Position numbers and translations under genes: made by a program. This document shows positions 16,292-24,548 of a stretch of 64,000 bases of DNA, piece after piece; position 1 is the stretch's first letter; each line of letters starts with the position of its first letter. The stretch lies in the NCBI GenBank assembly GCA_036526255.1, contig DATCYW010000030.1, forward strand, positions 12,870 to 76,869, given 5' to 3'. A model generated the notes under the pieces. The model was not told the origin of the DNA. It worked only from the letters and a program-made list of their open reading frames with translations, and did no database searches. This stretch comes from Malonomonas sp036526255. GTDB lineage: Bacteria; Desulfobacterota; Desulfuromonadia; Desulfuromonadales; Geopsychrobacteraceae.

Positions 16292-17893
16292 TCAGGTTTT
16301 GGGGATAATCACAGTAAACAGGGCGCCGCCGAGTTCACCTTCACCGTAGGTAATCTGCCCGCCAATCCTGTCGACGGCACGCTGGACCAGCGCCAGCCCT
16401 GTCCCCCGGCCGCTGCCTGGCTTGGTGGTGACGCCGGGAACGAACAGGCTGTCGGTGACTTCGGCGGCAATGCCACCGCCCGAATCCTCAACCTCGATCA
16501 GCAGATCGGGACCAAGATCGGTCAGATACAGTTTAACCAGCCGCGCGCCACTGCTTTCGCGAACCGCGTCAAAGGCATTATCTAGCAGATTGCCGAGGAT
16601 TGTCACCAAGGCTTCCCGCTCCAGCTGCGGCGGCAGGTCGACAAAGGAGTTCTGCTGATCAAATTCGAGCACAACTTTCAGCTCGCAGGCGCGATTGTAT
16701 TTCCCCAGGATCACTCCGGCAACCACCGGGTCGGGGACCGTTTCCGCCAGCAGCCGGATCAGCTCCTGATAGCCGCTGGCTTCAGTAATCACCAGCTCCA
16801 GCGCTTCCTGATGGGCGCCGAGTTGAAGCAGGCCGGCGATGGTGTGCAGCTTGTTCGAATACTCGTGGGTCTGGGCGCGCAGCAGCTCGGAATAGCCCTG
16901 CACCTGGGTGAGTTCACGGGCCAGACGATCAAGTTCATCCTTGGGGCGGAAGCTGGCGACCAGACCGGCACCGGGCCGCTCAAGGGGCAGGATATTGACG
17001 ATCATCGGCCGCCCCTGCAACAGCATTTCAGCATCCAGCAGCTTCTCGCCAGCGGCAAGCGCCTGAGTCAACTCAGGGCAAGGGCAGACCGTCGCCAGAG
17101 GCTGGCCGCGCAGCTCGGCAGCAAAGGCATCGCCGAGATAGTCGCGAGCGGCCGGATTGACAAAAGTCAGCAGGCCGCGGCCGTCCACCGCCAGAATCCC
17201 TTCGCGGATCGCGCCGATAATTGCGTTGCGCTCGTGAAACAAGGCGGCGATCTCATGCACCTCAAGCCCCATGATGGCCGCTTTCAACCCACGGGCGATC
17301 AGGCTGGCGCCGAACAGGCCGAACAGCAGGACGATCCCGACGTAGCTGAGAATTTCGAGCTGATTATCGCGAATCATCGCGTCGATATCGCGCAGCAGAT
17401 AACCGACCGCGACGAAACCGATGATTCGCTGTTGTGGGTCGCGCAGCGGCACAATGCCGCGCAGCGAAGGCCCCAGGGTTCCCACCGCCTGCGAGACGTA
17501 GGATTTCCCCTCCCGCAGCGCGCCGTCCAGATCACCGCCGACAAAACTCTTGCCGATGTTCTCAGGATCGGGGTGGGAAAAGCGGATTCCGCGCGTATCA
17601 CCGACAACGACATACTCAGCACCGGTAGCCTGCCGGATCGCTTCGGCAATCGGCTGCACGACGCCGGCATCTGCTGCCAGCAGGCCATCGCGAACCTTTT
17701 GGTCGAGGGCGACGGTCTGCGCTACCGCCAGCGCCTTCTGGCCGATCTGCGTGCGCAGCAGCTGCTCTGCCGAATCAGAGAACAGGGCGCCGATCAGGCT
17801 GACCAGAAACATCAGCAGCACCGTCACCAACAGACTCAGCTTGGTCTGCAGGCGCCGCGGCAATAAACGGTCGATCAGTTGAAATATCGGCAA
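16292..17893 (-). CDS. Sensor histidine kinase, DcuS/CitA family
   Basis: A 533-residue membrane kinase. Helix 1 is at ~20-43, a periplasmic sensor domain at ~44-175 (PDC/CitA-like; R-F-S-H-P-D-P near 100-110), helix 2 at ~178-200, a PAS domain at ~215-310, then the Spo0B-like phosphoacceptor region RAQTHEYSNKLHTIAGLLQLG with the histidine near 343, and a HATPase domain (DNAFDAV, DSGGGI, GRGTGLALV). The sequence and order match DcuS and CitA. The start is TTG with GGGAGG six bases upstream. The effector is probably a di- or tricarboxylate. Confidence 0.92.
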   Translation of the reverse strand: MPIFQLIDRLLPRRLQTKLSLLVTVLLMFLVSLIGALFSDSAEQLLRTQIGQKALAVAQTVALDQKVRDGLLAADAGVVQPIAEAIRQATGAEYVVVGDTRGIRFSHPDPENIGKSFVGGDLDGALREGKSYVSQAVGTLGPSLRGIVPLRDPQQRIIGFVAVGYLLRDIDAMIRDNQLEILSYVGIVLLFGLFGASLIARGLKAAIMGLEVHEIAALFHERNAIIGAIREGILAVDGRGLLTFVNPAARDYLGDAFAAELRGQPLATVCPCPELTQALAAGEKLLDAEMLLQGRPMIVNILPLERPGAGLVASFRPKDELDRLARELTQVQGYSELLRAQTHEYSNKLHTIAGLLQLGAHQEALELVITEASGYQELIRLLAETVPDPVVAGVILGKYNRACELKVVLEFDQQNSFVDLPPQLEREALVTILGNLLDNAFDAVRESSGARLVKLYLTDLGPDLLIEVEDSGGGIAAEVTDSLFVPGVTTKPGSGRGTGLALVQRAVDRIGGQITYGEGELGGALFTVIIPKT

Positions 17894-18109
17894 AACATGC
17901 CTCCCGTCAGCGGAGTGGAATCAATCCCAGAGACTAGCATAGTCCGTCGCCCACAGTGAAAATTGCGGCAGGCCGTATACACCTTCAGGCGCGTTCACTA
18001 TCCGGCGGCAAGAGAGACGGGCACGCAGCTTTACCGCTTGCAGTAACGGTATTTTTACGTAACATGAATGGTTCATCCCAACCTGTTACCGAAAAATAAG
18101 GTGCCCTCA

Positions 18110-18463
18110 ATGCGCTCAATCGCCCTAACGACAATCCTGCTCTGCTTCAGCAATATCTTCATGACCTTCGCCTGGTACGGGCACCTGAAAAACCTTTCCG
18201 CCAAGCCCTGGATTATTGCCGCCATGGTCAGCTGGGGGATTGCGTTGTTCGAGTATCTGCTGCAGGTTCCAGCCAACCGGATCGGCTATCAGGCCATGAA
18301 TCTGGGTCAACTGAAAATCCTGCAGGAGGTCATCACCCTTGCCGTCTTCGTTCCCTTTTCGGTATTTTACATGAAAGAGGATTTACGGATGGACTACCTC
18401 TGGGCGGGGCTCTGCCTGCTCGGCGCGGTTTTTTTTATTTTTCGCGCCAAACTCTCCGGCTAA
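18110..18463 (+). CDS. DMT family small membrane protein (DUF486)
   Basis: A 117-residue integral membrane protein with four hydrophobic helices (about 5-25, 35-52, 72-90 and 95-112), the size and pattern of DUF486 proteins in the drug/metabolite transporter superfamily. The segment WIIAAMVSWGIALFEY and the C-terminal LCLLGAVFFIFRAKL are typical of the family. Function is unknown; dimeric transport by analogy with SMR proteins is only inference. The ATG at 18110 has AAGGTG upstream, preferable to the frame opening at 18068. Confidence 0.85.
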   Translation: MRSIALTTILLCFSNIFMTFAWYGHLKNLSAKPWIIAAMVSWGIALFEYLLQVPANRIGYQAMNLGQLKILQEVITLAVFVPFSVFYMKEDLRMDYLWAGLCLLGAVFFIFRAKLSG

Positions 18464-18516
18464 ACACTCTACCGTTAATAAGGCTTTGTAGATAACAGCC
18501 ACAAAGGACGCAAACC

Positions 18517-18999
18517 ATGATCGAGATTCTGACCACCGGCGGCACCATCGACAAAATCTATTTTGACGCCAAAAGCAGCTTTCAGGTCGGGGAGTCACCC
18601 ATCCTCGAACTGCTCAAGGAGGCGAATCTGACCATCGAGGTTAAAGTGACCGAGGTGTTACGCAAGGACAGTTTGGAGATGACTGATGACGACCGCGCGC
18701 TGATCAGACAGGCGGCCGAAGCAAGCGACTCGACACAGCTGGTCATCACCCACGGGACCGACACCATGTTGAAAACCGGCTGCGCACTGCTGGGGATTGC
18801 CGAAAAAACCATCGTTTTGACCGGCGCGATGCAACCGGCCCGCTTTCGCGCCACCGATGCCCTGTTCAACGTCGCCTCCGCGCTCACCGCCGTGCAGACG
18901 CTGCCACCGGGGGTTTACATCGCCATGAACGGGCGGATTTTCGACCCGCAGACCACCCGGAAGAACGTCGCCGAGAACCGCTTCGAACCGCTCAACTAG
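18517..18999 (+). CDS. Half-length asparaginase-domain protein
   Basis: A 160-residue protein corresponding only to the N-terminal domain of type I/II L-asparaginases (normally ~330 residues). Catalytic residues of the N-domain are present: T10 in TTGGTID, T81-D82 in THGTDT and K97 in EKTIVLTGAMQP. No trace of the C-terminal domain is seen downstream in any frame, so this is a genuine short form and not a frameshift. Short forms of this kind are known in other proteobacteria as 'asparaginase domain-containing protein'. Activity on asparagine, or on another amide, is uncertain because C-terminal residues normally complete the site. It probably cotranscribes with the DUF486 gene. Confidence 0.85.
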   Translation: MIEILTTGGTIDKIYFDAKSSFQVGESPILELLKEANLTIEVKVTEVLRKDSLEMTDDDRALIRQAAEASDSTQLVITHGTDTMLKTGCALLGIAEKTIVLTGAMQPARFRATDALFNVASALTAVQTLPPGVYIAMNGRIFDPQTTRKNVAENRFEPLN

Positions 19000-19097
19000 C
19001 CAACAGTTTTGTCGGTGGCCGTTTTGACAGCACCCAGCAGGCGACTATAGTATTTATTGGAGACAGTGTTGATTTTCCTCTGACCGGGAGGTGGTTT

Positions 19098-19955
19098 GTG
19101 CGCTGGAAAAGTGGCAGACGTAGCAGCAACGTAGAGGATCAACGCGGACGACGGATTTCGCGTGGCGCTAAAGGCGGCGGCATCGGCATCATGCTGCTGG
19201 CGCTGGTCGGCATGTACTTCGGCATCGACCCTTCGGTGGTGCTCAATGTCGGTAACCAGCTCGGCGGTGGGCAGACCACAACCGAAAGCAGCTACCAGCC
19301 TTCGGCGGCAGAGAACCAGCTGGCCGATTTCGTCGCCGTGGTGCTCGGCGACACCGAAGACACCTGGCGGGAAGAGTTCAGCCGCCGCGGGGCGAGCTAC
19401 CGTGAACCAACCCTGGTGCTCTTTTCCGGTACGGTGCAGTCGGCCTGCGGTCATGCGCAAGCCGCCATGGGGCCGTTTTACTGTCCGGGCGATCAGAAGG
19501 TCTACATCGATTTAAGCTTCTACCACGACCTGAAAACAAAAATGAACGCACCGGGGGATTTTGCCCAAGCCTACGTCATCGCCCATGAAGTGGGGCATCA
19601 TATCCAGAACCTGCTGGGGATCAGTGACACGGTCCACGCTGCCAAGCGACAGGTTTCTGAGAAAGAATACAACCAGCTGTCGGTACGGCTTGAACTGCAG
19701 GCGGATTGTCTGTCCGGGGTCTGGGCCAATCGCGCCAACCGGGCGAGGCAGGTGATCGAACCGGGTGATATTGACGAGGCGCTCAACGCCGCCAGCCAGA
19801 TTGGCGATGACCGACTGCAGCAGCAATCACGCGGCTATGTCACCCCCGACTCCTTTACCCATGGATCTTCGCAACAGCGCGCCCGCTGGTTCCGGAAGGG
19901 CTACAGCGCCGGAGACATGGACAGCTGCAATACCTTTGAAGCTGCCAGCCTGTAA
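19098..19955 (+). CDS. ypfJ: Neutral zinc metallopeptidase, YpfJ family
   Basis: A 285-residue membrane-anchored zinc-metallopeptidase-like protein. It starts at GTG with GGGAGG upstream. Residues ~25-50 form a glycine-rich start and a membrane helix, with the remaining domain probably outside. The zinc motif HEVGHHIQ is at 163-170, and the conserved cysteines C117 and C129 flank CGHAQAAMGPFYCP, characteristic of this family (PF04228). Substrates are unknown. It has no partner gene. Confidence 0.9.
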   Translation: MRWKSGRRSSNVEDQRGRRISRGAKGGGIGIMLLALVGMYFGIDPSVVLNVGNQLGGGQTTTESSYQPSAAENQLADFVAVVLGDTEDTWREEFSRRGASYREPTLVLFSGTVQSACGHAQAAMGPFYCPGDQKVYIDLSFYHDLKTKMNAPGDFAQAYVIAHEVGHHIQNLLGISDTVHAAKRQVSEKEYNQLSVRLELQADCLSGVWANRANRARQVIEPGDIDEALNAASQIGDDRLQQQSRGYVTPDSFTHGSSQQRARWFRKGYSAGDMDSCNTFEAASL

Positions 19956-19972
19956 CAACAAATTCTTCAGCT

Positions 19973-20006
19973 AAAAAAAACGGGGAGCCGATTTACGGCG
20001 CCCCGT
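19973..20006 (-). terminator. Terminator of the aap operon
   Basis: ACGGGGCGCCG and CGGCTCCCCGT pair on the minus strand (one mismatch) with an 8-T run beyond, 24 bases after the aapP stop. The plus-strand gene ypfJ ends just before it. Confidence 0.85.
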
Positions 20007-20030
20007 TGTCATTTTCAGTCTTTTTTTAAT

Positions 20031-20798
20031 TTACAGAATCTGACTGAGGAACAGCTTGGTCCGCTCATGCTGCGGATTGTCGAAGAAGTCGTGCGGGTTG
20101 TTCTGCTCGACGATCTGCCCTTCGTCCATGAACATCACCCGGTCGGCGACGCTTTTGGCGAACCCCATCTCATGGGTAACCACCAGCATGGTCATCCCCT
20201 CTTCGGCGAGATCGATCATGACGTCGAGCACCTCTTTGATCATCTCCGGATCGAGCGCCGAAGTCGGCTCGTCGAACAGCATGACCTTCGGGTTCATACA
20301 GAGGCTGCGGGCAATCGCCACCCGCTGCTGCTGACCACCGGAAAGCTGGCCGGGGAACTTTTTCGCCTGCTCGGCAATCTTCACCTTCTCCAGATAGCGC
20401 ATCGCCGCCTCTTCCGCGTCTTTTTTTGCCGTCTTGCGCACCCAGATCGGCCCGAGCGTCAGGTTTTCGAGGATCGTCAGGTGCGGAAACAGGTTGAAGT
20501 GCTGAAACACCATGCCGACTTCGGCGCGGACCTTCTCAATATTCTTGATATCGTTGGTCAGTTCCGTGCCATCGACGATAATCCGCCCCTTCTGGTGCTC
20601 CTCAAGCCGGTTGATGCAGCGGATCAGGGTCGACTTTCCCGATCCGGACGGGCCACAGATCACGATTCGTTCGCCGTTCTGCACCTGCAGGCTGATATCT
20701 TTGAGCACGTGAAAATCGCCGTACCATTTGTGCATGTCGATCACTTCAATGATCGGATGCTCGGCTGACTCCTGCGGGCTATGCGACTGTTCACTCAT
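20031..20798 (-). CDS. aapP: General L-amino acid ABC transporter, ATP-binding protein
   Basis: A 255-residue ABC ATPase of the polar amino acid class. Walker A GPSGSGKS, signature LSGGQQQRVAIARSL, Walker B VMLFDEPTSALDP and the switch histidine in VVTHEMGFA are all intact. It closes the operon aapJ-aapQ-aapM-aapP. I chose the ATG at 20798 (GGAAAG six bases before) over the in-frame ATG at 20810; both are possible. It would energise import of a broad set of L-amino acids. Confidence 0.93.
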   Translation of the reverse strand: MSEQSHSPQESAEHPIIEVIDMHKWYGDFHVLKDISLQVQNGERIVICGPSGSGKSTLIRCINRLEEHQKGRIIVDGTELTNDIKNIEKVRAEVGMVFQHFNLFPHLTILENLTLGPIWVRKTAKKDAEEAAMRYLEKVKIAEQAKKFPGQLSGGQQQRVAIARSLCMNPKVMLFDEPTSALDPEMIKEVLDVMIDLAEEGMTMLVVTHEMGFAKSVADRVMFMDEGQIVEQNNPHDFFDNPQHERTKLFLSQIL

Positions 20799-20821
20799 AG
20801 TTCTTTCCATCTCTTCTGCGG

Positions 20822-21916
20822 CTAATGGCCGGTATGAAGGTCCTTTTCAAGTTTACGGCTGTAACTCGACATCAAATAGCAACAGATAAAGTAGAGTAAC
20901 GCCAGGAACAGGTAAGCTTCACGGGAAAAGCCCATCCACTGCGGATTCGACAGGGTCACCTGGGTGGTTTTCAGTACATCGTAGAGGGCGATGATGACCA
21001 CCAGCGAGGTGTCCTTGAAGGCCGAGATCAGAATCCCGACCGACGGCGGGATGACGATCTTCAGCGCCTGCGGCAAAATGATCAGCCGCATCGTCTTGCC
21101 GTAACCCAGACCCAGCGAATCGGCCGCCTCATACTGCCCGCGAGGGATCGCCTGCAGGCCGCCCCGCACCACTTCGGCGATATAGGCGGCGGTAAACAGA
21201 ATGATCGCCGCCTGGGCGCGCAGCACCTTGTCGATGGTCACCCCTTCCGGGAGAAACAGCGGAAACATCACCGATGACATGAACAGCAGGCTGATCAATG
21301 GCACGCCGCGGATCAGCTCGATATAAACCACACAGAGCGACTTGATCGCGGGCAGCCGTGAACGCCGCCCCAGCGCCAGCAGCACGCCGAGCGGATAGGC
21401 GAAAACCATGCCGAACAACGACAGCATCAGCGTCAGCGGGAAACCGCTCCATTGCGCGGTTTCAACCACCGGCATACCGAAGACGCCGCCGTACATCAGC
21501 GTGGCCATGACGATCAGGCCCAGCGTCCAGTAAATGACCAGCGAGCGCTTCCAGTGCTTGCTGTCTTTCGAGTAAAAAACCAACGCAAACAGCAGCAGCA
21601 TTGTCAGCAAGGGTCGCCACTGTTGCCCATCGGGAAAGAAACCGAAGAAAATAAAGCTGACGTTGGCCGGGATGATCGACCAGCAGGCACCCTCGATATC
21701 GCGACAGGCTTCAGCGCTGCTGAACCAGAGACTGTCTACAAAGGCCCAACGGACCAGCGGTACAAACAGCAGCCAGATGCCGTAAAGCGTCAACAACGTC
21801 AGCACCGAGTTAAACCAGGTGTTGAACAGGTTTTCACGCAACCAGCCGGTGACGCCAACAGTACGCCGCGGCGGCTTCATCTGCTCGATGGGGGGATTGG
21901 TCATCAGATCACTCAT
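20822..21916 (-). CDS. aapM: General L-amino acid ABC transporter, permease AapM
   Basis: A 364-residue inner-membrane permease. The C-terminal half has the HisM/GlnP-type BPD domain with IELIRGVPLISLLF and EVVRGGLQAIPRGQYEAADSLGLGY, the coupling helix that docks on the ATPase. The long N-terminal extension with extra helices (about residues 30-150) is the hallmark of AapM/BztC. GAGGTG precedes the ATG, and the gene starts four bases after the aapQ stop. Confidence 0.93.
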   Translation of the reverse strand: MSDLMTNPPIEQMKPPRRTVGVTGWLRENLFNTWFNSVLTLLTLYGIWLLFVPLVRWAFVDSLWFSSAEACRDIEGACWSIIPANVSFIFFGFFPDGQQWRPLLTMLLLFALVFYSKDSKHWKRSLVIYWTLGLIVMATLMYGGVFGMPVVETAQWSGFPLTLMLSLFGMVFAYPLGVLLALGRRSRLPAIKSLCVVYIELIRGVPLISLLFMSSVMFPLFLPEGVTIDKVLRAQAAIILFTAAYIAEVVRGGLQAIPRGQYEAADSLGLGYGKTMRLIILPQALKIVIPPSVGILISAFKDTSLVVIIALYDVLKTTQVTLSNPQWMGFSREAYLFLALLYFICCYLMSSYSRKLEKDLHTGH

Positions 21917-21920
21917 CGCA

Positions 21921-23114
21921 TCACCTCTCCACCAGCGCCATTTTTTTGTTGTACCAGTTCATAAACACCGAAGTCGACAGGCTGAAGCACAGATAAACCA
22001 CCATGATCAGTGCGACCCCCTCGATCGCCTGTCCGGTCTGATTGATCGTCGTGTTGGCGACCGAAACGAAATCGCTGTAGCCGATGGCGATGGCCAAGGA
22101 ACTGTTTTTCGTCAAATTAAGCATCTGACTGGTCAACGGCGGAATAATCACCCGCAACGCCTGCGGCAAGATGACCAGCCGCAGTACTTGCCCGGGGCGC
22201 AGGCCGACCGCCTTTGCCGCTTCAACCTGGCCACGCGAAACCGATTGAATGCCGGCACGGACGATCTCAGCCACAAAGGCCGAGGTGTAGAGGACCAATC
22301 CCAATAACAGGGCGCTGAACTCCGGGCTGACCGTCATCCCGCCAGAAAAATTGAAACCCCTGAGCTCCGGCACATCCATCCCCAGCGGCGCTCCGGCAAC
22401 CAGCCAGACTGCCATCGGCAGCAGCAGACTCAGCGCCATGCCGAGCCGATGCATCGGAAAAATCCGCCCGCTGCGATCCTGAATTTTATGCCCCTGACGC
22501 ACCAGCAACCACCAGCCGACAATACCGACCAACAGCGCAATCAGCATGCTGCTGTGAACCGGATGCTCGGCCGGTATGCCGAAAATCAACCCGCGGTTAC
22601 ACAGAAATATACCGGGCAGCGGGTTGAGAGCCTGACGTGGCGCAGGAAAAGCTTCATAAAAGATCGAGTACCAGAAGAACAGTTGCAGCAGAATCGGGAT
22701 ATTCTGCATCACCTCGATAAACATCCCCGCCAGGCGTGACACCAGCCAGTTGTGCGAAAGACGCGAGATGCCAACAATAACTCCGAGCAGCAGGGTCAGC
22801 AGGATACCGATGAAAGAGACCTTCAGGGTGTTGAGCGCGCCGACAGTGAGCGCCCGCGAGTAGCTGTCGGCCGCCGAGTATTCGATCACCGGCTCGGCGA
22901 TCTCGAAGCCGGCCTCGTTCTGCAGAAAACCGAAGCCGGTCGCTATCGATTGACGTTCCAGGTTGGCCTGGGTATTGGAAAACAGGACGTAGCCAACACT
23001 GAGGGCCGACAACAGCACCACGATCTGAAACAGCACCCCCCGTTTCGCGGGATCGCGCCAGAAAGGGACTGCCTGAGGCAGTTCGGCAGGAGTGGCGACA
23101 GTTAGTTTTTTCAA
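21921..23114 (-). CDS. aapQ: General L-amino acid ABC transporter, permease AapQ
   Basis: A 397-residue permease with a BPD-type domain: FIEVMQNIPILLQLFFW and EIVRAGIQSVSRGQVEAAKAVGL flank a long periplasmic insertion, as in AapQ/BztB. The frame begins at a TTG (23114) with no convincing ribosome site, and no better in-frame start is visible nearby, so the start is less certain. It lies downstream of an intra-operon terminator that follows aapJ. Confidence 0.9.
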   Translation of the reverse strand: MKKLTVATPAELPQAVPFWRDPAKRGVLFQIVVLLSALSVGYVLFSNTQANLERQSIATGFGFLQNEAGFEIAEPVIEYSAADSYSRALTVGALNTLKVSFIGILLTLLLGVIVGISRLSHNWLVSRLAGMFIEVMQNIPILLQLFFWYSIFYEAFPAPRQALNPLPGIFLCNRGLIFGIPAEHPVHSSMLIALLVGIVGWWLLVRQGHKIQDRSGRIFPMHRLGMALSLLLPMAVWLVAGAPLGMDVPELRGFNFSGGMTVSPEFSALLLGLVLYTSAFVAEIVRAGIQSVSRGQVEAAKAVGLRPGQVLRLVILPQALRVIIPPLTSQMLNLTKNSSLAIAIGYSDFVSVANTTINQTGQAIEGVALIMVVYLCFSLSTSVFMNWYNKKMALVER

Positions 23115-23144
23115 GTCAGAGTCTTTTCAGCAGGAGATTCCGAT

Positions 23145-23179
23145 AAAAAAAGGGGGGCGTTTTTCCAAACCGCCCCCCC
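23145..23179 (-). terminator. Intra-operon terminator between aapJ and aapQ
   Basis: On the minus strand GGGGGGGCG pairs with CGCCCCCC across a 10-11-base loop, followed by seven T. It sits 17 bases after the aapJ stop and 31 bases before the aapQ start, so most transcripts would end after the binding-protein gene. Confidence 0.88.
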
Positions 23180-23195
23180 GCTTCGTGCCTAGCTG

Positions 23196-24215
23196 TTACT
23201 TGAAGGGCGGTGAATACATCAGGCCGCCGTTGGTCCACAGGGCATTGAGTCCGCGCTCAATACCAAGCGTGGTTTTGAGACCGACATTGCGCTCGAAAAC
23301 CTCGCCATAGTTACCAACCTGCTTGATGATGTTGTAGGCCCATGCTTCATCCAGTCCAAGCGCCGCGCCGTTACCGGCGGTGACACCGAGAAAGCGCTGA
23401 ATGACCGGATCAGTGCTCTTGAGCATCTCATCGACATTCTGCGAAGTGATCCCGAGTTCTTCGGCGTTGATCATCGCCAGCACCGAAAAATCGACAACAT
23501 CGCGGAACTGGTCGTCACCGTGACGTACCGCTGGAGCCAGCGGCTCCTTTGAGATGATTTCCGGCAGGATGGCGTAATCAGCAGGATTCGGCGCCACGGC
23601 CCGGGTTCCCGCCAACTGCGAAGCGTCGGAGGTCAGCACGTCACAGCGGCCGGCGAAGAAGGTCTTAGCCAGTTCGGCGGTCGACTCGATGACAACCGGC
23701 TTCCAGGCCATCTTATTGGTACGGAAAAAATCGGCGGCGTTCTGCTCGGTGGTGGTGCCGGGCAAAACGCAGACGGTGGCGCCGTCAAGCTCTTTAGCAC
23801 TCTTGACGCCGAGCTTTTTCGAAACCAGAAAACCCTGGCCATCGTAGTAGTTGACAGTGACAAAGTTGAGACCCAGCTGGGTTTCGCGGCTTAAGGTACG
23901 GGTTGCATTACGGGTCAGAATGTCGATTTCGCCCGACTGCAGAGCGGTGAAACGCTGCTGCGCCGTCAACGGCGTAAACTTGACCTTGTTGGCATCACCG
24001 AAGATCGCCGCAGCAACGGCGCGCGCGGTGTCGACATCAAGGCCTTTCCAGACGCCCTTTTCATCCGGCATACCAAAACCGAAAACCGAGCCATTAACCC
24101 CGGCCTGAACAAAACCTTTTTTCTGCACCGCATCCAGATCCTTGCCGGCAAAGGCCAGCCCGTTGCTGAGCAGGGCAATCGCCGCGACCAACGCCATCAG
24201 CTTTGCAAATCGCAT
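23196..24215 (-). CDS. aapJ: General L-amino acid ABC transporter, periplasmic binding protein AapJ
   Basis: A 339-residue secreted solute-binding protein. Residues 1-23 form a signal peptide (positive start, hydrophobic core, cleavage after LAFA). The mature part begins KDLDAVQKKGFVQAGVNGSVFGF and contains LTAQQRFTALQSGEIDILTRN and GLDVDTARAVAAAIFG, characteristic of AapJ/BztA. It binds a range of L-amino acids in the periplasm. A strong AAGGAGG precedes the ATG. It is first in the operon and followed by a terminator, consistent with a need for excess binding protein. Confidence 0.94.
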   Translation of the reverse strand: MRFAKLMALVAAIALLSNGLAFAGKDLDAVQKKGFVQAGVNGSVFGFGMPDEKGVWKGLDVDTARAVAAAIFGDANKVKFTPLTAQQRFTALQSGEIDILTRNATRTLSRETQLGLNFVTVNYYDGQGFLVSKKLGVKSAKELDGATVCVLPGTTTEQNAADFFRTNKMAWKPVVIESTAELAKTFFAGRCDVLTSDASQLAGTRAVAPNPADYAILPEIISKEPLAPAVRHGDDQFRDVVDFSVLAMINAEELGITSQNVDEMLKSTDPVIQRFLGVTAGNGAALGLDEAWAYNIIKQVGNYGEVFERNVGLKTTLGIERGLNALWTNGGLMYSPPFK

Positions 24216-24239
24216 GTTCTTTCCTCCTTAAAGGTTGGT

Positions 24240-24276
24240 GATTCCGAAAGGCACGACCTTTCGGCGAAAGGGAATC
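24240..24276 (-). other. Inverted repeats in the aapJ leader
   Basis: CCGAAAGG (24244-24251) and CCTTTCGG (24257-24264) form an 8-bp hairpin with a 5-base loop. Overlapping it, GATTCC (24240-24245) can pair with GGAATC (24271-24276). The two helices share bases, so they are alternative folds of the 5' untranslated RNA about 25-60 bases before aapJ. The rest of the 333-base gap (24216-24548) shows no gene. Confidence 0.4.
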
Positions 24277-24471
24277 AGAAACAACCGTCCGCACCGGGAT
24301 ATTCCTGAATATAAACGTTAACTCAACTTTCTGCGGGCATGAAAATATTATTCGCCCGAGCTAAACAAAACACCGTTACATACATATACGGCAGCAGAGG
24401 AGAGCTGTCAATCGATCCACTGTATTTTCCGCGGCGAAATCAACAACCTGGATCAGATCAGCAAACAGGCG

Positions 24472-24511
24472 AAAAAAATGCCCCATTCCGGAAGGAGGTC
24501 CGAAATAGGGC
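24472..24511 (-). terminator. Terminator of the lut operon
   Basis: On the minus strand a 13-bp stem (GCCCTATTTCGGA with TCCGGAATGGGGC, three G-T pairs) with a CCTCCT loop is followed by ATTTTTTT. It lies 38 bases after the stop of the LutAB fusion gene. Confidence 0.85.
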
Positions 24512-24548
24512 AAGAGACGTGGGAGAGAGAGTTTCCACGCGCTAAAGA

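Noticed and set aside
16811..17866. 351-residue frame antisense to the DcuS-type kinase
   Set aside because: Shadow of the kinase gene, with no motifs and a Gln/Asp-rich artefact composition.
18517..19100. Frameshifted full-length asparaginase
   Set aside because: No C-terminal domain sequence is visible downstream in any frame; half-length proteins are known.
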